From Clostridiales bacterium (GTDB taxonomy: Bacteria > Bacillota > Clostridia > Christensenellales > Aristaeellaceae): a DNA stretch of 64,000 bases. How positions within the stretch are numbered: position 1 is the stretch's first letter; each line of letters starts with the position of its first letter. The DNA is taken from the NCBI GenBank assembly GCA_015056055.1, contig SVHC01000014.1, positions 1 to 64,000 of the forward strand, in the 5' to 3' direction. Below the pieces are notes generated by a model, which saw only the letters and a program-made list of their open reading frames with translations, made no database searches and was not told the origin of the DNA. Positions 41,717 to 49,639 of this stretch are shown here, piece after piece. Position numbers and translations under genes: made by a program.

Positions 41717-43483
41717 TTATTTGAAGTTCGCGATATATTCGCTCATATCGGCCAGAAGCTCATCCAGTTCGGATTCTGTCGGAACGACTTTCAGAGAGTC
41801 ATACAGCATACGACACAGTCTGCGTGTCAGTACGGCGCTGCGCATGAATTCCGGGTCAAGAGGCTGCTTGCGGATGCCGGAAGCATGGTAAATGCAGGCC
41901 TCATAACCCAGCTGGTGGTAGGTACGGCCAAGCAGCAGGCAATCCTGATGGAAAGCGGCGGTCTGCTTTTCTTCGCCGGAAGCAGCAGCTTTCAGACGGT
42001 CATAACAGCCAAGCGCACGGTCATAACCGGCGATTACGACGGAAAGACTTTCTTTCAGCTTGTCCCATACTTCTGCATGCAGCAAGAATTCCGGCCACAT
42101 GGGGATAAAATGCAGATTTTCATCCTTTTCGCGATCCAGTGTAAGGTTCAGCACATAGAAGGAACACGTCAGTTTGGTGAACAGGCGGCGCAGAGTCCAG
42201 TGCATGCGCTGGGTGTATCCGATAATTGCCCAGCGGGAAAGTGCATCATCCACTTCATACCAGGCCTTTACAGCCCACTGCGCACCTGCATCGCCGTACA
42301 GGGTACGTGCGGTTTCGAGGAGTACTTCATCCACTGTCTGGCCGGGTTTTGCAAAGAACTGTGTGAATGCCGTGGTATTGGCATCCTTTTTGCGATCATA
42401 CACGATATCTGCCGCAACGCCCCAAAGGTCAAACACGCCCTCCACGCCAAGCTCGCGCAGCTGATCCAGACGCTGCACAGTAGTTGCGGGCGAGGGCAGG
42501 AAATAGGGCCAAACAGCCTCCGAGCAAATCAGTTCTGTCCAGCCGACGAGTTTTCTGCCCTGTTCTCGGCAGCGGTTTGCAAGGCGGATGAAGGAATCGC
42601 TGATCGGGGCATTGAACCAGCCCTGCGTAAGTCCCAGAGCCGTTCCGTGGTCTGTAACGGGCACACGCAGACAATCGGATTGATATTCGGCGCATTCCCA
42701 CGGTTCGATAGCGGCGGGATACTTTCCGTCATCTCTGTTGCCGTACTTGAATCCCCAGTTGGTGATTGCCACCACGCCGATGTCCGTATCGATATGCTCG
42801 ATCATGTCAAACATATCATCCCACCAAGGCCAGTTCATAATTTCAAAGCGCAGAGCGGAGCCTTCTTGTTTGGCATCGCTGTGCAGCTCGTTGATCCATT
42901 CACCCCAGCGCAGATATTCCGGTGTTTTTCCGCATTTCGGGCAGGTTTGATCGCATACCAGACTGTGAGAATCACCGCCAAAGAACATGAAACCGGCAAG
43001 GTCGGGGAAGTGATTTTCAACATCGCGGAACAGAGCACGGTAATGATCGCGTACAACTTTCTCACTCAGGCACATCGGCTTCATGCCGGAGCCGCCCCAT
43101 TTGTCGCCGCCGGTACCAAAAAGGTGGCGGTATTTTTCGGCGGCTGCAGGATTTTCCTGTTCAAGATCGGTAAGGGTCATCGGACCGCGTACAGACATGT
43201 AAACGCGCAGACCTTCCTCTGCGGCCAGATCAATTCTGCGGCGCAATTCTTTCTGATTGGCCGCTATGCGGTCTGCCGGGATCATATCGGGCAGGAAATC
43301 CGAATGGGCGTACATGTCTACACGGCTGAATTCACCGTCCCAGTTGGCATCCAGATAGCCAAAAACAATCGCGTCAAAGCCTTTATTTCTGAGAGAACGG
43401 AAAGCTTCGCGCGAGAAATCAAAATCAAATACCGCACAGGTACCAAGGACACATATACGCTCAGGGTTCCAGCATGAATTCAT
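41717..43483 (-). CDS. Probable TIM-barrel glycoside hydrolase, family not identified
   Basis: A 588-residue cytosolic protein. The first 360 residues alternate strand/helix in a TIM-barrel manner, with acid- and aromatic-rich loops (DANWDGEFSRVDMYAH, GFMFFGGDSHS, EIMNWPWWDD, VVAITNWGF, GWTELICSEAVWP). A small Cys cluster (LVCDQTCPKCG) could bind zinc. The last 200 residues are helical, as in GH20/GH84-like or DUF4838-type enzymes. I cannot name the family or the catalytic residues, though FFGGDS is a good candidate site. Start ATG 43483 sits 8 nt after GGAGGT. Strong promoter at 43622-43649, terminator at 41656: a single-gene unit. The carbohydrate role is inferred from composition and context. 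Confidence 0.6.
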   Translation of the reverse strand: MNSCWNPERICVLGTCAVFDFDFSREAFRSLRNKGFDAIVFGYLDANWDGEFSRVDMYAHSDFLPDMIPADRIAANQKELRRRIDLAAEEGLRVYMSVRGPMTLTDLEQENPAAAEKYRHLFGTGGDKWGGSGMKPMCLSEKVVRDHYRALFRDVENHFPDLAGFMFFGGDSHSLVCDQTCPKCGKTPEYLRWGEWINELHSDAKQEGSALRFEIMNWPWWDDMFDMIEHIDTDIGVVAITNWGFKYGNRDDGKYPAAIEPWECAEYQSDCLRVPVTDHGTALGLTQGWFNAPISDSFIRLANRCREQGRKLVGWTELICSEAVWPYFLPSPATTVQRLDQLRELGVEGVFDLWGVAADIVYDRKKDANTTAFTQFFAKPGQTVDEVLLETARTLYGDAGAQWAVKAWYEVDDALSRWAIIGYTQRMHWTLRRLFTKLTCSFYVLNLTLDREKDENLHFIPMWPEFLLHAEVWDKLKESLSVVIAGYDRALGCYDRLKAAASGEEKQTAAFHQDCLLLGRTYHQLGYEACIYHASGIRKQPLDPEFMRSAVLTRRLCRMLYDSLKVVPTESELDELLADMSEYIANFK

Positions 43484-43581
43484 AAAAGCACCTCCGTACA
43501 TTATATTATGAGAATTCAAAAGACTTTTTTGATAAAAGACCGGGTGATATGCCTGCAATTCTTTATTCAGGAAGAATGCAT

Positions 43582-43593
43582 TTCCGGACGGAA
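43582..43593 (-). promoter_or_regulatory. Operator-like inverted repeat
   Basis: TTCCG-GA-CGGAA about 20-30 nt downstream of the predicted start site of the TIM-barrel gene. No regulator is assigned. Confidence 0.3.
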
Positions 43594-43621
43594 GTGTTCG
43601 CATATCAAATCGAATAAATCC

Positions 43622-43649
43622 AGTATAACTTTTTTCTCGAAAATGTCAA
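43622..43649 (-). promoter_or_regulatory. Promoter of the TIM-barrel hydrolase gene
   Basis: On the minus strand a consensus TTGACA, 16-nt spacer, TATACT. Confidence 0.75.
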
Positions 43650-43735
43650 TACGCTGTATTTCTGTTAAGGATGAAAAAAGTAGTGGCGTCAGGATGAATA
43701 ATAGATTAAATCTGAGCGAATGACATTCTTTTTAC

Positions 43736-43764
43736 TTGCGTTTTCCCAATACGGCATTTATAAT
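43736..43764 (+). promoter_or_regulatory. Promoter of the CdaR-type regulator gene
   Basis: TTGCGT, 17-nt spacer, TATAAT, about 70 nt before the start codon. Confidence 0.7.
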
Positions 43765-43838
43765 TGTAGAAAATGCACAATAAAAGTGATGAGGTCGGGG
43801 GTAACCACGGCCGTTATGATTGTTGAGGAGGAAACTAC

Positions 43839-44909
43839 ATGTATCTGGATCACCATTCTCTGGCACGCATTGAGCGCATTCTTGGTCAGCTCAAGACTCA
43901 GGTCATGCTGCTGGATACCAACGGACAGGTAATTCTGCCCAAAGACAACCATCGCGATCTGCAGCTTCCCGAGATGCTTACCAAAGATCCGACCCGTCCT
44001 CTCGTCTACGGCGGTTTTACCCTGATCGGAACCAGCGATAAACAGCCGCTTTACCTGTGCATGGCAGGCGATTCGCAGGATGTTCAGAACTGCATCGTGG
44101 TATGCGCAGAGCTTATCAACATGGTTATCGCATCTGACGCGGCACACCTGGGACGCGAGCAGGCTGTACGCATGATTCTGCGCGGCGAAGCTGAGGGTAC
44201 CGAGCTGGAAGGTATCGCTACCGAGTACGCTCTGCCGATGGAGAAGCCCCGCTGCGTTATGTATTTCCATTTCCAGGATATCGAAGCCAAGGATGCAATG
44301 GAAATTCTTTCCAATATCACTTCTGACGAAAATGATATTTTTGTCGAAGTCGGTCGTCACAGTGTTGCACTTTTGAAGAATATCGGCGAAGAGGAAGAAT
44401 ACGAGGAAATCGAGCAGCTCGGCCTTGCAACGGTCAATACCTTTGCCAGCGAGACCAATTCCTCCATCTATATCGGTATCGGTGAGCCTAAGCAGCATAT
44501 TTCCGATCTGCATGATGGCTTTGTTGAGGCAAAGACGGCTATCGAGGTTGGCCATCTCTATCGCGGCGACCAGCAGGTATTTGTATATCGCAAACTCCTG
44601 ATCGAGCGTTTCCTGCGTGACGTTCCCGAGGAAATGGCACAGCAGTACAATGCGCTGCTGTTCAACCGCTCCACTGCTCGTCTTTTCAATGAAGAAATGA
44701 TCCAGACGATCAAGAAGTTTTTTGAGAACAGCCTGAATCTTTCCGAAACTGCCCGTCAGCTGTACATCCACCGCAATACTCTGGTATATCGTCTGGATAA
44801 GGTGCAGCGCAACATTGGTCTGGACCTGCGCGATTTTGACGACGCGGTAACCTTCAAGCTGATGATGCTTCTGGGTCGCAATGTTCATAACCGAAAGGGC
44901 TGGAACTAA
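43839..44909 (+). CDS. CdaR/PucR-type transcriptional regulator
   Basis: A 356-residue regulator. The N-terminal 120 residues look like a sugar-diacid or GAF-like sensor region (ERILGQLKTQVMLLDTNGQV). A central GGDEF-like/CdaR fold follows, and the C-terminus has the PucR helix-turn-helix (FFENSLNLSETARQLYIHRNTLVYRLDKV, in two parts: LNLSETARQLYIHRNTL is the core). Members activate sugar-acid, purine or amino-acid catabolic genes. Here the S41 protease gene lies 29 nt downstream, so they may share a transcript, and the TIM-barrel hydrolase is divergent. The effector is unknown. ATG 43839 follows GAGGAGG. Codon bias is stronger than expected for a regulator. Confidence 0.82.
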   Translation: MYLDHHSLARIERILGQLKTQVMLLDTNGQVILPKDNHRDLQLPEMLTKDPTRPLVYGGFTLIGTSDKQPLYLCMAGDSQDVQNCIVVCAELINMVIASDAAHLGREQAVRMILRGEAEGTELEGIATEYALPMEKPRCVMYFHFQDIEAKDAMEILSNITSDENDIFVEVGRHSVALLKNIGEEEEYEEIEQLGLATVNTFASETNSSIYIGIGEPKQHISDLHDGFVEAKTAIEVGHLYRGDQQVFVYRKLLIERFLRDVPEEMAQQYNALLFNRSTARLFNEEMIQTIKKFFENSLNLSETARQLYIHRNTLVYRLDKVQRNIGLDLRDFDDAVTFKLMMLLGRNVHNRKGWN

Positions 44910-44938
44910 ACAAAACGGATAAGGAACGGAGTGGAACC

Positions 44939-46123
44939 ATGAAACGCAAGACGATCGTGATTTTTGCCGTGATCTGGATGGTACTCGTGGTTGCAACCGC
45001 ATCTTCTGCGCTGACGCTTTCTGTGTCTACGAAGAAGGATATTTATATGGGCGAGGACAACAAATACGCCCTGCTGGATGACATTCTTGAATTCATAAAG
45101 GCGAATTATTACGAGGAAGTCGATGAAGATGTGCTGATTGAAGGCGCAGTCCGCGGACTATTTACCTCGCTGGATGAGTACTCGTTCTACTATTCGCCGG
45201 AGGAAATGCAGGAAATGCTCACCGAGAGTGAGGGCGTATACTACGGAATTGGCGTGCTGGTTTCTCTGGAAGGGGAAGGCGGCATCCGGATTGTGCGCGT
45301 GTATAAGGGACCTGCACGCGACGCCGGCATCATTCCGGGTGACGTTATTCTTGCTATTGACGGAGATGCAATCAATGCCCATACGGCTCAGGATTTGACC
45401 GATGCTACCGATAAGATCAAGGCGGAAAGCAAGGAACCCGTAACGCTTACCATCAATCGCGAGGGTGAAATTTTTGACGTGGACGTTATGCGTGATGAGG
45501 TGGAAGCCGAAAGAACACGCATGGAGATTCTGGACGGCGAAATCGGCTATCTGGAAATTACCGAATTCTACGGCAATGTGACTAGCGAAGTGGAACGTGC
45601 ACTCAAGCATTTTGATACAAACGGCATCGATAAAATGGTGCTTGATATGCGCAGCAATCCCGGCGGTGATTTCTATGCGGCTGTGGACATTGCAGATATG
45701 CTGCTGCCGGAAGGTGTTATCGTAACGCTGAAGGACCGTGCAGGCAATGTTGAATCGTACGATTCCAAGGCTTCGTATAACGACATTGAAATGGTTGTGC
45801 TGATCAATGAAATGTCCGCAAGCGCAACGGAGATTCTCAGCGGTGCATTGCAGGATTATGACCGTGCCTATATAATGGGTACCAAGAGCTTTGGCAAAGG
45901 CATCGTTCAGGATGTGCTTACCATCCCGTACAACGGCGCGGGATTCCAGGTGACCACTGCCAGCTACTTCCGTCCCTCAGGTGAGGCGGTTCACAAAGTT
46001 GGCATTACGCCGGATGAAATTGTGGAACTGAGTGAGGATTACGATCCTTACAATTTCAATGTTGATCCCGATAACGATAATCAGCTGGCAGCGGCGATTA
46101 ATTATTTGAAAAATAACGATTGA
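44939..46123 (+). CDS. S41 carboxy-terminal processing protease (CtpA/CtpB-like)
   Basis: A 394-residue protease with an N-terminal signal anchor (about 5-25), so the active domain is outside the cytoplasmic membrane. A PDZ domain spans about 98-185 (GIGVLVSLEG, AGIIPGDVILAIDG), then the S41 catalytic core: DMRSNPGG, NEMSASATEIL with catalytic Ser295 and TKSFGKGIVQ with Lys320, 25 residues on as in Prc. It trims or degrades exported proteins from their C-termini; in spore formers CtpB signals in sigma-K activation. The start ATG 44939 follows GGAACGGAG. It ends just before the L21 promoter. Confidence 0.92.
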   Translation: MKRKTIVIFAVIWMVLVVATASSALTLSVSTKKDIYMGEDNKYALLDDILEFIKANYYEEVDEDVLIEGAVRGLFTSLDEYSFYYSPEEMQEMLTESEGVYYGIGVLVSLEGEGGIRIVRVYKGPARDAGIIPGDVILAIDGDAINAHTAQDLTDATDKIKAESKEPVTLTINREGEIFDVDVMRDEVEAERTRMEILDGEIGYLEITEFYGNVTSEVERALKHFDTNGIDKMVLDMRSNPGGDFYAAVDIADMLLPEGVIVTLKDRAGNVESYDSKASYNDIEMVVLINEMSASATEILSGALQDYDRAYIMGTKSFGKGIVQDVLTIPYNGAGFQVTTASYFRPSGEAVHKVGITPDEIVELSEDYDPYNFNVDPDNDNQLAAAINYLKNND

Positions 46124-46127
46124 CGGA

Positions 46128-46156
46128 TTGACAGAACAATATAGTCTGGGTATAAT
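46128..46156 (+). promoter_or_regulatory. Consensus promoter of the L21-Prp-L27 operon
   Basis: TTGACA, 17-nt spacer, TATAAT: fully consensus, as expected for ribosomal protein genes. It begins 5 nt after the protease stop codon. Confidence 0.9.
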
Positions 46157-46162
46157 AAGCGA

Positions 46163-46237
46163 GTATGCCGCTCGGAACAGGTTGAAAGCAAAATGCTGCC
46201 TGTATTCGGCGAGTTTAATGTATTGGAGGTGCAACGC
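46163..46237 (+). ncRNA. L21 leader candidate (ribosomal protein leader)
   Basis: The 75-nt untranslated leader contains GCCG.TCGGAACAGG pairing with CCTGTATTCGGC, the outline of the L21 leader known upstream of rplU in Bacillota. It presumably binds L21 and represses the operon when free L21 accumulates. Assigned by position and pairing only. Confidence 0.6.
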
Positions 46238-46546
46238 GTGTACGCAGTCATTCAAACTGGTGGCAAGCAGTACCGCGTCCAGCAGGGCGACGTAATTCTG
46301 GTAGAAAAGCTCGATTGTCAGGCGGGCGACGTGGTAACGTTTGATTCCGTTCTTCTCCTCGGTGGTGAAGAAACCAAGGTAGGCACGCCTACCGTTCAGG
46401 GCGCAGTTGTCGAGGGCAAGGTTCTCGATCAGGTGAAGGGCAAGAAGCTTGTTGTTTACAAGTACAAGGCCAAGAAGAACGAGCGCAAGAAGCAGGGTCA
46501 TCGCCAGCCCTATACCAAGGTTCAGATCGAAAAGATCGTTGGCTAA
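46238..46546 (+). CDS. rplU: 50S ribosomal protein L21
   Basis: A 102-residue protein with the full L21 pattern: [17 protein letters not shown] at the N-terminus, [20 protein letters not shown] in the middle and [17 protein letters not shown] at the end. It binds 23S rRNA domain VI. The start is GTG 46238, 8 nt after GGAGG; an ATG at 46193 would add 15 residues not found in the family. First gene of rplU-prp-rpmA. Confidence 0.97.
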   Translation: MYAVIQTGGKQYRVQQGDVILVEKLDCQAGDVVTFDSVLLLGGEETKVGTPTVQGAVVEGKVLDQVKGKKLVVYKYKAKKNERKKQGHRQPYTKVQIEKIVG

Positions 46547-46549
46547 TCG

Positions 46550-46879
46550 ATGACAACAGTCACGCTGTATAAGCATGATGGCAAGCTGATTGGATTTGAG
46601 GCAAGCGGTCATGCGGGATATGCCGAAGAGGGATCGGATATTGTCTGTGCGGCAATATCGGTGCTCACTCAGGCGGCAGTAATCGGAATGATGGAAGTAC
46701 TCCATCTGCCGGTAAAACTGGAGCGTGATGACGGCGCGGGATTTCTGAAGGCAATCCTTCCGGTTGAGAATGCGCCTGAGGCGCAGGTTCTCTTGGAAAC
46801 TATGAGATTGTCCCTTAAGTCTATACGCGCAGAATACCCCAGCTTTTTAAAGCTGATTACGCGGGAATGGAGGGTATAG
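46550..46879 (+). CDS. prp: Ribosomal-processing cysteine protease Prp
   Basis: A 109-residue protease that removes the N-terminal extension of ribosomal protein L27, needed for ribosome assembly in Bacillota and relatives. The catalytic dyad is seen as GHAGY (His21) and DIVCAAIS (Cys33). It lies between rplU and rpmA, the conserved order, and its substrate site is present in the downstream L27. It begins 3 nt after the L21 stop codon with no clear Shine-Dalgarno, consistent with translational coupling. Confidence 0.95.
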   Translation: MTTVTLYKHDGKLIGFEASGHAGYAEEGSDIVCAAISVLTQAAVIGMMEVLHLPVKLERDDGAGFLKAILPVENAPEAQVLLETMRLSLKSIRAEYPSFLKLITREWRV

Positions 46880-46881
46880 GA

Positions 46882-47178
46882 ATGTTCAAGATGAATCTTC
46901 AGCTGTTTGCTCATAAAAAAGGTATGGGTTCCTCTAAGAACGGACGTGACAGCCATGCGCAGCGTCTTGGCACCAAGCGTGCTGACGGTCAGTTTGTTCT
47001 TGCAGGCAACATCCTCGTACGTCAGCGCGGCACGCGCATTCATCCCGGCCTCAACGTAGGTATTGGTGATGATGATACGCTGTACGCAAAGATGGACGGT
47101 ATCGTTCGCTTTGAGCGTAAGGGCAAGACTCGCAAGCAGGTAAGCATCTATCCGCAGACGAAGATCGCCGCGGAATAA
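46882..47178 (+). CDS. rpmA: 50S ribosomal protein L27 with cleavable N-terminal extension
   Basis: A 98-residue protein. It begins [10 protein letters not shown] and then [11 protein letters not shown]; the LQLFA/H junction is the Prp cleavage site, leaving the mature N-terminus that reaches the peptidyl-transferase centre. The rest ([25 protein letters not shown]-type segment, RIHPGLNVG) is typical. The start ATG 46882 follows GGAGGGTATAGG. A terminator at 47202 closes the operon. Confidence 0.97.
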   Translation: MFKMNLQLFAHKKGMGSSKNGRDSHAQRLGTKRADGQFVLAGNILVRQRGTRIHPGLNVGIGDDDTLYAKMDGIVRFERKGKTRKQVSIYPQTKIAAE

Positions 47179-47201
47179 TTGCTGCATAACGATTGCGATA
47201 A

Positions 47202-47239
47202 CCCCGCGGGGAGAAATCCTTGCGGGGATTTTCTTTTTT
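47202..47239 (+). terminator. Intrinsic terminator
   Basis: CCCCGC / GCGGGG stem followed by a T-rich tract (ATTTTCTTTTTT), 24 nt after rpmA. Confidence 0.75.
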
Positions 47240-47254
47240 ATCGATGGAGTACAA

Positions 47255-48040
47255 ATGATGGTGAAATTTGATCCGCAGCTTACATTGATAGATAGTGCGC
47301 AGTGTTTTCACTGGAAAAGGACAACGCACGGCTGGGCGGCTATCGTGGCCGGAAAGCCGCTGTTTGTGCGCGAAGGGGAAATTCCGCAGGACAGGATTTA
47401 TTTCGATCTGGACAGGGATTATGAAGCGCTGAGGGCCTCTGAGACGCAATTCCCGGTGATAGGACAAATGATGGACGAGCTCCCCGGATTGCGTGTTCTT
47501 CGCCAGCCGACATGGGAAACCGTAGTCGCCTTCATACTTTCTGCAAATAACAATGCCGCGCGTATCCGTTCACTGGTGTGGAAGGTATGTTCTCTGGGCG
47601 AAGAAGCGGTTATAGATGATACAGTCGTGCGAGGATTTCCGACGCCGGATGCACTTATACGCGCGGGCAGTACAGCTTTGCGTGAAATGGGATGCGGATA
47701 CCGCGCGGAATATCTTACGGGCACTGCAAAAATGGTTGCAGACGGATTTGATCTCGATGAACTTTCACGGATGGACTACGACGCGGCGCATAAACAGGTG
47801 CAGAAGCTTCCTGGTGTAGGACCGAAGGTTGCTGACTGTATTTTGCTGTTTGGATGCGGTCATACATGTGCTTTTCCGGTAGATGTGTGGATGGCGAGAG
47901 CGATGGAGATGCACTTTGGTATGGAGGGTCTTTCTCGCGATAAAATGCGCATCCGGGCACAGGAAATATTTGGTCGGGATGCCGGTTTGATTCAGCAGTA
48001 TATTTTTCATATGATGCGTACCAAGCGGATGGAGGCGTAG
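47255..48040 (+). CDS. 8-oxoguanine DNA glycosylase/AP lyase (OGG1 type)
   Basis: A 261-residue bifunctional glycosylase excising 8-oxoG opposite C. The helix-hairpin-helix is seen as KLPGVGPKVADCILLFG with catalytic Lys191, and the following PVDVWM provides Asp210, exactly 19 residues on as in human OGG1 (Lys249/Asp268). The N-terminal TATA-box-like fold carries SAQCFHWKR, and the LSANNNAARI segment inserts into DNA. Clostridia often use this OGG1-type enzyme. ATG 47255 or 47258 follows GATGGAG. The next genes lie close and on the same strand, so it may lead a three-gene unit. Confidence 0.93.
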   Translation: MMVKFDPQLTLIDSAQCFHWKRTTHGWAAIVAGKPLFVREGEIPQDRIYFDLDRDYEALRASETQFPVIGQMMDELPGLRVLRQPTWETVVAFILSANNNAARIRSLVWKVCSLGEEAVIDDTVVRGFPTPDALIRAGSTALREMGCGYRAEYLTGTAKMVADGFDLDELSRMDYDAAHKQVQKLPGVGPKVADCILLFGCGHTCAFPVDVWMARAMEMHFGMEGLSRDKMRIRAQEIFGRDAGLIQQYIFHMMRTKRMEA

Positions 48041-48044
48041 AAAT

Positions 48045-48734
48045 ATGCTCGGAGTATGGGTAAACTGTGCGGTAGTTGTGCTGGGGGGCCTGCTGGGCAG
48101 CTTTATGAAAAAGGCAATTCCGGACCGGTATGCACGTACAATCAATCATGGTCTGGCACTTTGCGTGCTGGTAATTGGAATCGGCGGCGCACTGGAAACG
48201 CAGAATATGCTGATTATGATCGCTTCTGTTGTACTTGGCACTGCTGCAGGTACTGCGCTGAAAATCGAGGATCGTCTGAATTGTCTGGGCGATTTTGCGC
48301 AGCGAAAGCTTTCGAAGGGGGACAGCCGATTTGCCGAAGGATTTGTGAATGCTACGCTTCTTTTCGGTGTGGGTGCAATGGCTGTGGTTGGTTCTCTTGA
48401 GGCTGGACTTTCCAATAAGCCGGATACGCTTCTTGCAAAGGCGGCGCTGGATGGTGTGGGCGCGTTGATTTTTGCCTCGACATTTGGGCCGGGTGTTATC
48501 CTTTCTGCGATTCCGCTGACGCTCTATCAGGGCGGGATTGCGTTGCTTGCAGGTACGATTGCACCGTTTTTGACGGAAGAACTTATTCGTGAGATGTCCG
48601 CAGTCGGAAGTGTTCTGATTATCGGTCTTGGTCTGAATATGCTTGGCGTGATGAAGGACAGGATTTGCGTGGGCAATATGCTTCCGGCGATGCTTGTTCC
48701 TGTGATTTACTATTCGCTGGCGGCGCTTTTGTGA
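48045..48734 (+). CDS. DUF554-family membrane protein
   Basis: A 229-residue membrane protein with six or seven hydrophobic spans. The N-terminus (LGVWVNCAVVVLGGLLGS), the central GFVNATLLFGVGAMAVVGSLEAG and AALDGVGALIFASTFGPGV are typical of DUF554 (YdfK-like) proteins, whose function is unknown; transport is suspected. It starts 4 nt after the glycosylase stop, and its own stop overlaps the next gene's start by 1 nt (TGATG). Confidence 0.85.
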   Translation: MLGVWVNCAVVVLGGLLGSFMKKAIPDRYARTINHGLALCVLVIGIGGALETQNMLIMIASVVLGTAAGTALKIEDRLNCLGDFAQRKLSKGDSRFAEGFVNATLLFGVGAMAVVGSLEAGLSNKPDTLLAKAALDGVGALIFASTFGPGVILSAIPLTLYQGGIALLAGTIAPFLTEELIREMSAVGSVLIIGLGLNMLGVMKDRICVGNMLPAMLVPVIYYSLAALL

Positions 48735-49636
48735 TGAGTATGTTGGAAAAATGGAAAAAAGAAATCGGTGCAGCGGAGATCATTCCGGTTGCGCCGCGCT
48801 TGATGGAAGCAAAATGGCCCGGCACGGATGCGGATCCGTATGCTCTTTTGCCGACGGTAAAGACGATGCTCCTGATGGTATTGCCATATCGGAGCTTTGA
48901 ATGGAATCAGGATGAGGCTCAGATAAACGCTTTTTATCCGGCTTTTCAGGAAGGCAGAATGACTGCGCTGAAACTGGTGGAGATCCTGAAAAGGGAAGGA
49001 TTCAGCGCGGTAAATGCGCCCAATTTGCCGCTTAAATCCATAGCGGCAGGAACGGGAAGGTTTCAGTATGGACGCAACAGTCTGACGGGGATAAAGGAAT
49101 ACGGTACGCGCTTTACGCTGCAGTGCGTACTTACGGATTGTGAAATTGAGCCTGTGGAATGGGTGGAAGAGTTTATCCTCTCGGACATGTGCAAAAATTG
49201 TGGCGCCTGCATAAAGGCGTGTCCTACGGGTGCTATTCGCGGAGATGGCACGCTGGATGCGAAAAAATGCCTGCGGAATCTGCCGTATAACGAAGTGATT
49301 GCGGAAGAATTTCGCGAAAAGTTGGGGGCGAGTCTGTATGGCTGTGATATGTGTCAGTCTGTATGCCCCAGAAATGCCCTTCAAAACCCATGTGCACCTT
49401 CGGATGAATTGAGAGAAGCACTGCTGCTGAAAAAGCTTCTGAAGGGCGATTACAAGCCCTTAGCACCGTTTCTTGGGGCGAATTATGCCAGGAAGAATCG
49501 TGTGATGGGAAGGGCTGCATTGATTGCGGGAAATATTGGCGGAAAGGATCTTTTGCCGCTGCTTGAAGAGATTGTCCAAAAAGGCGAATCGCCCATGAGC
49601 GAGCACGCTGCATGGGCGATTGATAGGATCAGATAG
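48734..49636 (+). CDS. Epoxyqueuosine reductase (QueG)-like double-cluster ferredoxin protein
   Basis: A 300-residue protein related to QueG, which uses cobalamin and two [4Fe-4S] clusters to reduce epoxyqueuosine in tRNA. Seen: the GRNSLTGIKEYGTRFTLQCV segment near 113-132 (cofactor region), clusters formed by Cys153, 156, 159, 163 and Cys179, 204, 207, 211, and a C-terminal HEAT-like part (GRAALIAGNIGGKDLLPLLEE). It is shorter than E. coli QueG (about 380 residues), mainly at the N-terminus, so it may be a QueG paralogue with a different electron-transfer role. No other queuosine genes are in view. ATG 48734 or 48740. Confidence 0.78.
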   Translation: MSMLEKWKKEIGAAEIIPVAPRLMEAKWPGTDADPYALLPTVKTMLLMVLPYRSFEWNQDEAQINAFYPAFQEGRMTALKLVEILKREGFSAVNAPNLPLKSIAAGTGRFQYGRNSLTGIKEYGTRFTLQCVLTDCEIEPVEWVEEFILSDMCKNCGACIKACPTGAIRGDGTLDAKKCLRNLPYNEVIAEEFREKLGASLYGCDMCQSVCPRNALQNPCAPSDELREALLLKKLLKGDYKPLAPFLGANYARKNRVMGRAALIAGNIGGKDLLPLLEEIVQKGESPMSEHAAWAIDRIR

Positions 49637-49639
49637 GAA

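Larger units (their letters stand above)
43484..43838. other. Divergent promoter region
   Basis: No gene is seen. It holds a minus-strand promoter (43622-43649), a plus-strand promoter (43736-43764), and in the 130-nt leader of the minus-strand gene a perfect inverted repeat TTCCG-GA-CGGAA (43582-43593), operator-like in position. Confidence 0.5.
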
